A stretch of DNA of 64,000 nucleotides from Ectothiorhodospiraceae bacterium (lineage in GTDB: Bacteria > Pseudomonadota > Gammaproteobacteria > HK1). Made by a program: the position numbers and the translations under genes. A model generated the notes under the pieces. It saw only the letters and a program-made list of their open reading frames with translations. It made no database searches and was not told where the DNA came from. Shown piece by piece: positions 7,399-15,249 of this stretch. The first letter of the stretch is position 1. Each line of letters starts with the position of its first letter. The stretch lies in the NCBI GenBank assembly GCA_024234875.1, contig JACKNM010000002.1, forward strand, positions 806,001 through 870,000. The letters are read 5' to 3'.

Positions 7399-9612
7399 TC
7401 AGGTATCACGAAACCGACGCAGCACGTTGTCGATGAGTCGTGAGACGTCGTTGTCGCAGCCGTTCCAGGGCAGACTGCCACAGAACGTGATCGATCCGAC
7501 CGAGAACACGGCGCCACCGTTCGGCCGCTCGAAGTAGACCATGTCCGCCCGAATCAGGTCGTCGTCGGGCTCGCCGGTCCAGTTGTAGACGTTGGTCAGG
7601 AGATCCTCGGGCACCAGCACGAACGCCTCGCGCCGGTGGTTGCCGCGCGAGGTCGCGACGACGAGCGCGTTGGGGTCGGAGCCGAGGCGGGCATCGTGGC
7701 GATCGAGCTCGAAACCGGCGGCGCCGCCACCGGAGAACCCGTAGCCCCCGAAGTCGCGGGCCTCGACGCCCTCGAACGCCCACGCGACCCGGGGGTCGTC
7801 GGCGACCGCGGTGCGCGAGTAGTGGTTGCCCTCGAACAGCCCTTGCGACGAGAACCCGATGCCGGCCAGACGCTGTGGCGGGCGGCCGTTGCGCCGCCAC
7901 AAGCCACCGTACTCACCGTCGAGCGCGTTGTAGTACTCGCCCGGCTCCGCTGCCCACGCACGGATGCCGCCCTCGCCACGACGGACCTCGACCACACCCG
8001 GCAGGTCCGGATTGCGCGCCACTTTCCAGTAGAAACCGTTGCCGCCCATGTACATCAGGCGGCCGCCCTCGGCGGTGTAGCTCTCCAGCGCCTGCAGGGT
8101 ACCGGGGGTGTGGTACTCGGGGTGCGAGCAGGTCTGGACGACCTTGTAGGGACGGATGAGGTCCACGCCCTCCTCGTCGAGGTCCTCGTCGGTGATGACG
8201 TCGTACTGGTGGCCCATGCGGTCCAGCCAGGCGAGGAGATGGGTGTCGGCCGGGAAGTGGCGCAGACCGGACCCGCGAGGGTCGACGTAGGCGAGGAACC
8301 CCGAGCGCATGTTGATCGCGGGGCGCAGACGCGACGAGTAGCAGATCCCGGAGCCGTCGGAGTGGAAGTCGTAGGTCGACAACCCGTAGTCCGGATGGTC
8401 GTCGGGATTCCACGGCCGCGCCCCCCAGGCCGCGACGCGCGCGCGATACGCGGCGTCGGCGTTGTGGCGCTGGTAGTTGGTGTAGACGATGTAGGTGAAG
8501 GTCGGGATCAGCACGCAGTGGCGAGCGGTCGGTCGGCCGCGGCGCGGGCGAACGTAGAAGGGGATCATGTCGCCGGCGCCGTCGTCGCGCTCCAGCCGCA
8601 CGGCATAGACCCCGCTCGGGAGGTCGTCCGGGACCTGGAACGTGAAGTCGGTCTCCCAGCCGCAGTCGTGGATGTCGTCGTCGTGGAAGTGGATCGCGCC
8701 GTACTCCTCGGGCGCGTGGCGCCAGCACATCTCGCGGCCGGTCCAGTTGGAGCCGACCATCGCGCGCGCCGGCAGGTTGACCAGCTGGCCGTCGAGGCGA
8801 CTCGGTCCGACATCGACGATTCGGGTCGACCCGATCTCGCGCGAGAAATCCCAACACGCCGCGAGCCCGCGCGGACGACGCCGGGCGTCGAGCGCACGCT
8901 GCACCGCGGCGGGCGCGAGCGCGCGCGCGATGATCATGGGTCGCTCGATCTTGCCGTTGTAGTGGCCACCCACCGGGTCCCCACCGAGCGCCGCGATCGA
9001 CAGTGGCGCATCGACGTCGAGCGGCCCCGCCACCGGCGCCCGCGCGCTGGCGGTCACCGGCTCGGCGTCGCCGACGACCGGGGCGAGCGGCGCCTGCCCC
9101 ACCACCAGTCGCCCGCGCCCGGCATCCCAACTCATCCACACCCGATACCAGGCGCGCTGGCGAAGCGGGCGGCCGGTGCCCGCGCGTGCCTCCACCCCCG
9201 CGGCGTCCCGCACCACCGCCGCGACCCCGCCGTCGGCGCCGAGCAGGAGCGAGAAGCCGGGGCCGTCGAGCCCGACGCGCCGAGACACGATGCCCTGCTC
9301 GCCGCGCCCCGGCGTGGTCGGCCACACCGTCGCCATCACGGTGAAGCTCTCGAGCGCGCGCAGTGGCGCGGTGTCGTCGACGCGTCCGTACGAGCCGAGG
9401 TGCACCGGCTGGAAACGCGCCGGGTAGGTCCCTTCCAGGGCGCTGGGCACCGGCCGCTCCACGATGCCCTGGCCCTCGGGATTCGGATCGCCGCTCACCA
9501 CGCGGACGAGGCGGGCGCGGTAGTGCCCGGTGCGATCGCTGCTCACCTTGAACGCGATTGGATGGCCGGGCTGGACGGAGAGTCGGTCCGCGTAGCCGGT
9601 GATCGGGAGCAT
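7399..9612 (-). CDS. N,N-dimethylformamidase large-subunit-like protein with LamG-type domain
   Basis: A 737-residue protein resembling the large (beta) subunit of N,N-dimethylformamidase. The N-terminal third holds a concanavalin/LamG-like domain (about residues 85-260), followed by the catalytic amidohydrolase region. The characterised Paracoccus enzyme uses a 2-Tyr-1-carboxylate iron centre with a nearby His in an H-x-E pair. Here H497-P498-E499 (SHPEYHT) is the obvious counterpart, and the length is close to the family's. The start has AGGAGG 7 bases upstream. No small subunit is encoded nearby, so the true substrate may be another amide. Confidence 0.75.
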   Translation of the reverse strand: MLPITGYADRLSVQPGHPIAFKVSSDRTGHYRARLVRVVSGDPNPEGQGIVERPVPSALEGTYPARFQPVHLGSYGRVDDTAPLRALESFTVMATVWPTTPGRGEQGIVSRRVGLDGPGFSLLLGADGGVAAVVRDAAGVEARAGTGRPLRQRAWYRVWMSWDAGRGRLVVGQAPLAPVVGDAEPVTASARAPVAGPLDVDAPLSIAALGGDPVGGHYNGKIERPMIIARALAPAAVQRALDARRRPRGLAACWDFSREIGSTRIVDVGPSRLDGQLVNLPARAMVGSNWTGREMCWRHAPEEYGAIHFHDDDIHDCGWETDFTFQVPDDLPSGVYAVRLERDDGAGDMIPFYVRPRRGRPTARHCVLIPTFTYIVYTNYQRHNADAAYRARVAAWGARPWNPDDHPDYGLSTYDFHSDGSGICYSSRLRPAINMRSGFLAYVDPRGSGLRHFPADTHLLAWLDRMGHQYDVITDEDLDEEGVDLIRPYKVVQTCSHPEYHTPGTLQALESYTAEGGRLMYMGGNGFYWKVARNPDLPGVVEVRRGEGGIRAWAAEPGEYYNALDGEYGGLWRRNGRPPQRLAGIGFSSQGLFEGNHYSRTAVADDPRVAWAFEGVEARDFGGYGFSGGGAAGFELDRHDARLGSDPNALVVATSRGNHRREAFVLVPEDLLTNVYNWTGEPDDDLIRADMVYFERPNGGAVFSVGSITFCGSLPWNGCDNDVSRLIDNVLRRFRDT

Positions 9613-9750
9613 GGAGATCCTCCTGGCGCCGGTGCGGCCCGTGCATCGCGATGGCCGCGTGGCGCGGATGATAACGCCAGCGACGGGCCTCGCCAGTGCC
9701 GCCTCGCCCGGCGTCGGCCAGGTGTTCGCCGTGCTACCCTCGTCGCCATC

Positions 9751-10791
9751 ATGTCCACCATCGACCACACCTTCGATCCGGGAGCCGCGGCCGGCACCGA
9801 CAGCGGGATCTTCGGGCTTCCCGATCGCCCGGAGGACGCTGCGGTGGTGCTGGTCCCGGTCCCCTTCGACGCCACCACGTCGTACCGACCGGGCACCGCG
9901 GACGGCCCGCGCGCGATCCTCGCCGCCAGCCACCAGATCGACCTGCACGACCACGAGACCGGCGAGCCGTGGTCGAGCGGCATCGCGATGCTCGCCGAGC
10001 CGACCGAGGTCCGCGCCTGGAGCGTGGCGGCGCGGGCCGCGGCGGAGCCGGTGATGCACGACCCCGATTGCGGGGACGCGGCGCAGCGGATCGCCGAGGT
10101 CGACGCAATCTGCGAGCGTCTGAACCGGCACCTCGAGACCGAGGTCTCGCGCTGGCTCGAGGCCGGCAAGGTCGTCGGCACCGTCGGCGGCGACCACGGC
10201 ACGACCTTCGGCGCCATCGCTGCCCACGCCAGACGCCATCCCGGGCTCGGCGTCCTCCACATCGACGCCCACGCCGATCTGCGCGCGGCCTATCAGGGCT
10301 TCGCCTGGTCCCACGCCTCCATCATGGAGAACGTGGTGCGGCGCGTGCCCGAGGTGGGTCGGCTGGTCCAGGTCGGGGTGCGCGACTTCTGCACCGAGGA
10401 GGTCGAGCGCATCGAGGCGTCGGGCGGGCGGATCCGCACCTGGTTCGACGCCGATCTGGCCCGCGAGCGGTTCGAGGGCGCGACCTGGGGCGCACAGGTG
10501 ACGGCGATCGTCGACGCGCTACCGCGCGAGGTCTACGTATCGTTCGACATCGACGGCCTGTCACCGGATCTGTGCCCGCACACCGGCACACCGGTGCCAG
10601 GGGGGCTCGGCTTCAACGAGGCGAGCCATCTCATCGGCGCGGTGGCGCGCTCGGGGCGACGGATCGTCGGCTTCGAGCTGGTGGAGGTCGCGCCGGGGCC
10701 GGACGGCGACGAGTGGGACGCCAATGTCGGCGCCCGCATGCTCTACAAGCTCATCGGGTGGGCGCTGCGCTCGCGCGCGCCCGCCGGATGA
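9751..10791 (+). CDS. speB: Agmatinase-family ureohydrolase
   Basis: A 346-residue ureohydrolase with all binuclear manganese ligands visible: GGDHGTT, HIDAHADLR and SFDIDGLSP. It should hydrolyse a guanidino compound to urea and an amine, classically agmatine to putrescine. Length is slightly above the usual 300-320 because of an N-terminal extension and an insertion before GGDHG. It is divergent from the formamidase-like operon and is followed after 23 bases by the deoxyhypusine-synthase-like gene, so polyamine synthesis is the likely context. Guanidinobutyrase or related activity cannot be excluded. Confidence 0.85.
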   Translation: MSTIDHTFDPGAAAGTDSGIFGLPDRPEDAAVVLVPVPFDATTSYRPGTADGPRAILAASHQIDLHDHETGEPWSSGIAMLAEPTEVRAWSVAARAAAEPVMHDPDCGDAAQRIAEVDAICERLNRHLETEVSRWLEAGKVVGTVGGDHGTTFGAIAAHARRHPGLGVLHIDAHADLRAAYQGFAWSHASIMENVVRRVPEVGRLVQVGVRDFCTEEVERIEASGGRIRTWFDADLARERFEGATWGAQVTAIVDALPREVYVSFDIDGLSPDLCPHTGTPVPGGLGFNEASHLIGAVARSGRRIVGFELVEVAPGPDGDEWDANVGARMLYKLIGWALRSRAPAG

Positions 10792-10814
10792 CGGCACACA
10801 GAGGATCCTGACCG

Positions 10815-11795
10815 ATGACGACCCACGCACTCGGCCCGATCGGCCGATTCGTCGAGCACCACTACCGCCACTTCAACGCCGCCGCGCTGCGCGATGCCGC
10901 ACGCGCGTACGTCGCCCACATCGACAGTGGCAAGAAGATGATGGTGACGTTGGCCGGTGCGATGAGCAGCGGTGAGTTGGGGCTCACGCTGGCGGAGATG
11001 ATCCGAGCGGGCAAGGTGCACGCCATCACCTGCACCGGAGCGAACCTCGAGGAGGACGTCTACAACCTGGTCGCGCACGATCACTACGAGCGCATCCCCA
11101 ACTACCGCAACCTCTCCGACGCCGAGGAGGAGGCGTTGCTGGCCCGCCACCTCAATCGGGTCACCGACACCGCGATCCCGGAGCAGGAGGCGATTCGGCG
11201 CATCGAGCACGCGATCATCAGCAAGTGGAAGGAGGCGGAGGGACTCAACGAGGGTCGTCTGCCGCACGAGTTCTTCTACGACCTCCTTCGCGAGGGCACC
11301 CTCGCCCACCACTACCAGATCGACCCCAAGGACTCGTGGCTGATGGCGGCGGCCGAGCGCGACCTCCCGCTCTTCGTCCCGGGGTGGGAGGACTCGACCA
11401 CCGGCAACATCTTCGCCGGCCGGGTGATCGAGGGCGCGGTCGCCCGCTCGGTGATGAAGGGCGGCATCGACTACATGCTCTCGCTGGCCAGGTGGTACCA
11501 GGCGGCGTGCGGCGACGAGGGCATCGGGTTCTTCCAGGTCGGCGGCGGCATCGCCGGCGACTTCCCGATCTGCGTGGTGCCGATGCTCGAGCAGGACCTC
11601 GGGAAGACCGTGCCGAAGTGGAGCTACTTCTGCCAGATCAGCGACTCGACCACCAGCTACGGCTCGTACTCCGGCGCGGTCCCGAACGAGAAGATCACGT
11701 GGGGCAAGCTGTCCTCGGACACCCCGCGCTTCATCGTCGAGTCCGACGCGACCATCGTCGCGCCCCTGGTCTTCTCGTACGTCCTGGGGCACTAG
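10815..11795 (+). CDS. Deoxyhypusine-synthase-like (polyamine aminobutyl/alkyl transferase) protein
   Basis: A 326-residue homologue of deoxyhypusine synthase. The family transfers the aminobutyl group of spermidine in an NAD-dependent reaction through an enzyme-lysine imine. The catalytic lysine environment (SWGKI in the eukaryotic enzyme) is present as TWGKL, K298. NAD/polyamine pocket segments TCTGANLEEDVYN and VGGGIAGDFPIC are also present. Bacteria lack eIF5A, so this copy more likely makes homospermidine or a related polyamine. Pairing with agmatinase (putrescine source) in one operon supports that inference. Confidence 0.85.
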   Translation: MTTHALGPIGRFVEHHYRHFNAAALRDAARAYVAHIDSGKKMMVTLAGAMSSGELGLTLAEMIRAGKVHAITCTGANLEEDVYNLVAHDHYERIPNYRNLSDAEEEALLARHLNRVTDTAIPEQEAIRRIEHAIISKWKEAEGLNEGRLPHEFFYDLLREGTLAHHYQIDPKDSWLMAAAERDLPLFVPGWEDSTTGNIFAGRVIEGAVARSVMKGGIDYMLSLARWYQAACGDEGIGFFQVGGGIAGDFPICVVPMLEQDLGKTVPKWSYFCQISDSTTSYGSYSGAVPNEKITWGKLSSDTPRFIVESDATIVAPLVFSYVLGH

Positions 11796-11801
11796 GGGGC
11801 C

Positions 11802-11821
11802 GGTGCCACCCACCTGGCACC
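11802..11821 (+). terminator. Hairpin after the agmatinase operon
   Basis: A perfect 7-bp stem (GGTGCCA / TGGCACC) with a 6-base loop begins 6 bases after the stop codon of the deoxyhypusine-synthase-like gene. It lacks a T tract but its position suits transcript termination. Confidence 0.55.
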
Positions 11822-12278
11822 CCGCGCGAGCCCCTCAGGGATGTGCCTACGACTGGCAGGACGCCCGGGCAAGGGTGTTCCGAGGCGGAGTCGCTTCAGT
11901 TTGCGTGGCGCGATACCGACAATAGCTGGACGCCGTCGCGACGCCGTCGGCACGGCGACGAGAGCTGGTAGCCGCACGCCCGCGCACGGTCTACGCGCAG
12001 CCTGCCGGAGAGCCTGACCTCCGAAAGGTTGCGCGTGGCACCTGGCACGAGGGGCGGATACGCAGACACATGTCGAGGAGTCGATGCGGTGGCTCAGCGT
12101 CGAGCCATCACGGAAGGGACGGGTCAACAAGAGTTTCGCCGAATCATCGAGAAGCGAGCCAGAGACAGCGTTTTCGACGTGGCTGGTGGAGAAGGCGCGG
12201 GTTGCGCGGTCTCGATGTCGCGTCGGGACATCGGTGCTCGGGAAACCCCGTTGGTCGCCGCACATCGCGATTGCAAGC
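11822..12278. other. Non-coding stretch before the acyltransferase module
   Basis: About 457 bases without a convincing gene. GC content drops through this stretch into the following two genes, marking the left edge of a compositionally distinct segment. An in-frame extension of the acyltransferase from 12084 is open, but its sequence is not membrane-protein-like and it has no ribosome site, so I leave it out. No clear integrase, tRNA or direct repeat was seen. Confidence 0.5.
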
Positions 12279-13847
12279 ATGTTGTTCAACTCCTATGAGT
12301 TCCTGTTCGCCTTCCTCCCTCTGGTCTTGGCGGGCTTCTATCTGCTCGCTCCGCGCGCGCCGTGGCGAATCACGCTCGGCTGGCTGGTAGTCACCTCTCT
12401 ATTTTTCTATGGCTGGTGGAATCCGCGCTACCTGCTACTAATCGGCGCATCAATTGCGTTCAACTTCCTGTTGGGTCGGCGCCTATTGCGCCTAAGACGC
12501 ATTCGGGGAGCCAGCGGCCGCTCCCTGCTCGTGCTAGGCGTGGCCCTCAATCTCGCGTCCATCGCGTACTTCAAGTACGCGGGATTCATGGTGTCCAACG
12601 TTGCCGCGCTCACCGGGGTGAGCTGGAGCATCGACTATATCGTTCTGCCGCTCGCAATCTCATTTTTCACCTTTCAACAGATCACCTACCTGGTGGACGC
12701 GTGGCGCGGCGAGACAGCCGAGTACGACTTCGTCTCCTATTGCCTGTTCGTCACATTCTTTCCCCAGCTCATTGCCGGACCCATAGTCCACCATTCGGAG
12801 ATGATGCCGCAGTTCGCGCGCCGCAGGCAGCCATGCGAATTCTCGGAGGACATCGCCATCGGTTTGTTCGTGTTCGCGGTTGGGCTGTTCAAGAAGGCGG
12901 TTCTGGCGGACGGTGTCGCTCGCTACGCGACGCCCATATTCAGCGTGGCGGAGATGGGCACGTCTCTGGACCTGATCGCTGCGTGGGGCGGCGCGCTCGC
13001 CTACACGCTCCAGCTCTATTTCGACTTCTCTGGCTACTCTGACATGGCGGTCGGCGCCGCACGGCTATTTGGAGTGAGACTACCACTCAATTTCGACTCG
13101 CCATACAAAGCGCGAAGCATCGTCGATTTCTGGCGCCGCTGGCACATGACACTATCGCGCTTCCTTCGCGACTACTTGTACATACCTCTTGGCGGAGGCC
13201 GGGTGGGCCGAAAGCGTCGGTACGCGAACCTCCTGGTGACCATGCTACTCGGCGGGCTGTGGCACGGGGCGGGTTGGACCTTCATCGTATGGGGCGGACT
13301 CCACGGATCATTCTTGGTGGTGAACCATGCCTGGTCGCACCTTAGACACCGCTGGCTGCCGTGCCCGCCTCGATTTCTTGACCTTCCAGGGCGCGTCGCT
13401 GCCCATGGATTGACCTTTTCGGCGGTCGTCGTCGGGTGGGTCTTCTTCCGTGCCTCGAGCTTCGACGGCGCATTGGCCATGCTTGAAGGAATGGCGGGGC
13501 TGAACGGCGTCTCATTGCCGGAGGCGATCGCGTTGCGGGTCGGGCCATTCTCGCAGCTGCTAGCGGAACTCGGGGTGCGCTTCCACTCTGGCGGCGGTCA
13601 GGTCTTCCTCGAGACGTGGGCGTGGGTCGGAGGTCTGCTGCTCATCGCCCTGCTCGCGCCGAACAGCCAAGAGATCGCTGGTATTCACGGTAAACGGAAG
13701 CAAGAAGACGAGGCTGCCGTGCCTTGGCTAACTGCCAGGACACGATTCGTGCGGCACCCATCCTGGGCGATTGCCACTGGCTTACTGCTGGCTGCCGGTA
13801 CACTCGCGCTGCCACAAGTGAGCGAGTTCCTGTATTTCCAGTTCTAG
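12279..13847 (+). CDS. Membrane-bound O-acyltransferase (AlgI/DltB type)
   Basis: A 522-residue MBOAT protein with about 10-12 membrane segments, starting with the typical MLFNSYEFLFAFLPLVL. The conserved motif LLGGLWHGAGWTFIVWGGLHG holds the membrane-embedded histidine (H329), matching the essential His of AlgI at almost the same position; DFSGYSDMAVG is also typical. It should pass an acyl (usually acetyl) group across the inner membrane for O-acylation of an extracellular glycan. The following SGNH-like gene is its probable partner. Codon use includes TTA, CTA and TTT, unlike neighbours. Confidence 0.9.
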   Translation: MLFNSYEFLFAFLPLVLAGFYLLAPRAPWRITLGWLVVTSLFFYGWWNPRYLLLIGASIAFNFLLGRRLLRLRRIRGASGRSLLVLGVALNLASIAYFKYAGFMVSNVAALTGVSWSIDYIVLPLAISFFTFQQITYLVDAWRGETAEYDFVSYCLFVTFFPQLIAGPIVHHSEMMPQFARRRQPCEFSEDIAIGLFVFAVGLFKKAVLADGVARYATPIFSVAEMGTSLDLIAAWGGALAYTLQLYFDFSGYSDMAVGAARLFGVRLPLNFDSPYKARSIVDFWRRWHMTLSRFLRDYLYIPLGGGRVGRKRRYANLLVTMLLGGLWHGAGWTFIVWGGLHGSFLVVNHAWSHLRHRWLPCPPRFLDLPGRVAAHGLTFSAVVVGWVFFRASSFDGALAMLEGMAGLNGVSLPEAIALRVGPFSQLLAELGVRFHSGGGQVFLETWAWVGGLLLIALLAPNSQEIAGIHGKRKQEDEAAVPWLTARTRFVRHPSWAIATGLLLAAGTLALPQVSEFLYFQF

Positions 13848-13860
13848 AAGGCGCTCTAGG

Positions 13861-15066
13861 TTGACCGTCGTTCGCTTCGCAGCTCAAGCACTTGCGAGTG
13901 CCGCGTGTGTGCTATGCATGGCAGTCATGGCCAATCTGGCCGTCGACCCGTACGGCGTCTATGGCGCGCCAGAGGTTCCCGGACTCAATGCACGCAAGCC
14001 CGCGGCGCAGCAACACGCGTGGGTTGCGAAGGCAGCGCGCGCGGAGCGCGTGCTACCACGTACGCTGCTACTCGGTAATTCGCGGGTAGATATTGGTTTC
14101 GATCCCGAGTCGTCGGCCTGGGCCGACGCACCGAGACCCGTCTTCAACATGGGTGTGCCCGGCAGCGGCATCGACTCGCAGCCAGGCGCGCTCACCGAGC
14201 TCGAGGGCCACATTCCACTCGCGGTCCTCTATATCGGCCTCGAGTTCCTGGACTTCCTGCCGCGACGTGGGACGCAGACGGGCGAGATCTCCAACGCCTG
14301 GCCGGCGCCACCGATGCGCCTCACACCGCGCCTGATCACACAAACTGCGGCGTCACTCGGCGCGCTCGGTGACAGCCTCTACACCGTTCTCGTGCAAGAC
14401 GATCCACGCACCGCCGACATGACACCGCTGGGCTACAATCCGTTCCGCGAGTACCTCGGTCATGTTGCCCGTGAAGGTCACGCGGCACTTGCGGCACAGA
14501 AAAATGCGAGCAACATCGAGAGTATGGCTCGGTTGAGTCCGGACCGTTGGTCGGCCCGATCCCTGGCTGCACTGCGGACTCAGTTGGAACATGCCGCGAG
14601 ACACGGCATTCGCGTTGTGCTTTTCACGTTTCCGTACCACGCGGAGATGCTCGAGACAATGGCCCTCGCGGAGTTGTGGACTGCTTTCACCCTTTGGAAG
14701 GGGCTACTCGTCGAAACGGTCTCCAGAGCCCGCAAGACTTGGCCTTCGCTCGACGTGGCGCTGTGGGATTTTGCCGGCTACTCGCCCTACACCACGGAGC
14801 CTTTTCCACCGCGCGGCGACACCCGCACAAACATGCGCTGGTACTGGGAGCCCGGTCATTTCAAGGCTGAGCTGGGAACCGTCATGCTACGTCGCATGAG
14901 GGGTGAGGAGATCGAATACGGAGAGGTGTTGGGCCAGGAACTGTCCTCGGCGTCCCTGGCGTCGCGCTTGGCGGGAATCGAGGCGGGGCGACTTGCATGG
15001 CGCTCCGCGAATCCAGAGGCCGTCCGTCGACTTGAATCCTTGGTCGCTCGAACACGCCGCGACTGA
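13861..15066 (+). CDS. Membrane-anchored SGNH-like protein, MBOAT partner
   Basis: A 401-residue protein with one N-terminal membrane/signal segment (about residues 7-27) and a periplasmic domain. The motif LLLGNSRVDIG (S74) resembles block I of AlgJ/AlgX-like SGNH acetyltransferases, and a possible Asp/His block lies in YWEPGHFKAELG. With the MBOAT 13 bases upstream, it probably performs the transfer of acyl groups to a cell-surface polysaccharide. The start is TTG at 13861, which gives a clean signal anchor; no ATG fits. The substrate polysaccharide genes are not in the window. Confidence 0.7.
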   Translation: MTVVRFAAQALASAACVLCMAVMANLAVDPYGVYGAPEVPGLNARKPAAQQHAWVAKAARAERVLPRTLLLGNSRVDIGFDPESSAWADAPRPVFNMGVPGSGIDSQPGALTELEGHIPLAVLYIGLEFLDFLPRRGTQTGEISNAWPAPPMRLTPRLITQTAASLGALGDSLYTVLVQDDPRTADMTPLGYNPFREYLGHVAREGHAALAAQKNASNIESMARLSPDRWSARSLAALRTQLEHAARHGIRVVLFTFPYHAEMLETMALAELWTAFTLWKGLLVETVSRARKTWPSLDVALWDFAGYSPYTTEPFPPRGDTRTNMRWYWEPGHFKAELGTVMLRRMRGEEIEYGEVLGQELSSASLASRLAGIEAGRLAWRSANPEAVRRLESLVARTRRD

Positions 15067-15249
15067 GAGCCCCAGTTGTCGCCAGATTCCTGGCCATGCG
15101 CGGACATCTGTGGGGGTGGCCTACCCGCTCGGCTCCTCCTGCGAGCGCGCGAACGAGCTACCGAGGGGCGCCCGGCATGCTCGTCGGGATAGGCGATTCG
15201 ACGAAGCGCAATGCGGCGCCGGCTGGACCGCCGACGGCTCTCGATTTCG

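Noticed and set aside
7636..9750. Upstream extension of the agmatinase reading frame
   Set aside because: Overlaps the formamidase-like gene antisense, low-complexity Arg/Val/Glu content; conserved agmatinase sequence starts at 9751.
11850..12080. Possible tRNA or integration site at the edge of the lower-GC segment
   Set aside because: No cloverleaf, CCA end or direct repeat could be recognised.
12084..12278. N-terminal extension of the MBOAT protein
   Set aside because: MLFNSYEFLF is the standard N-terminus; the extension is polar, without a ribosome site.
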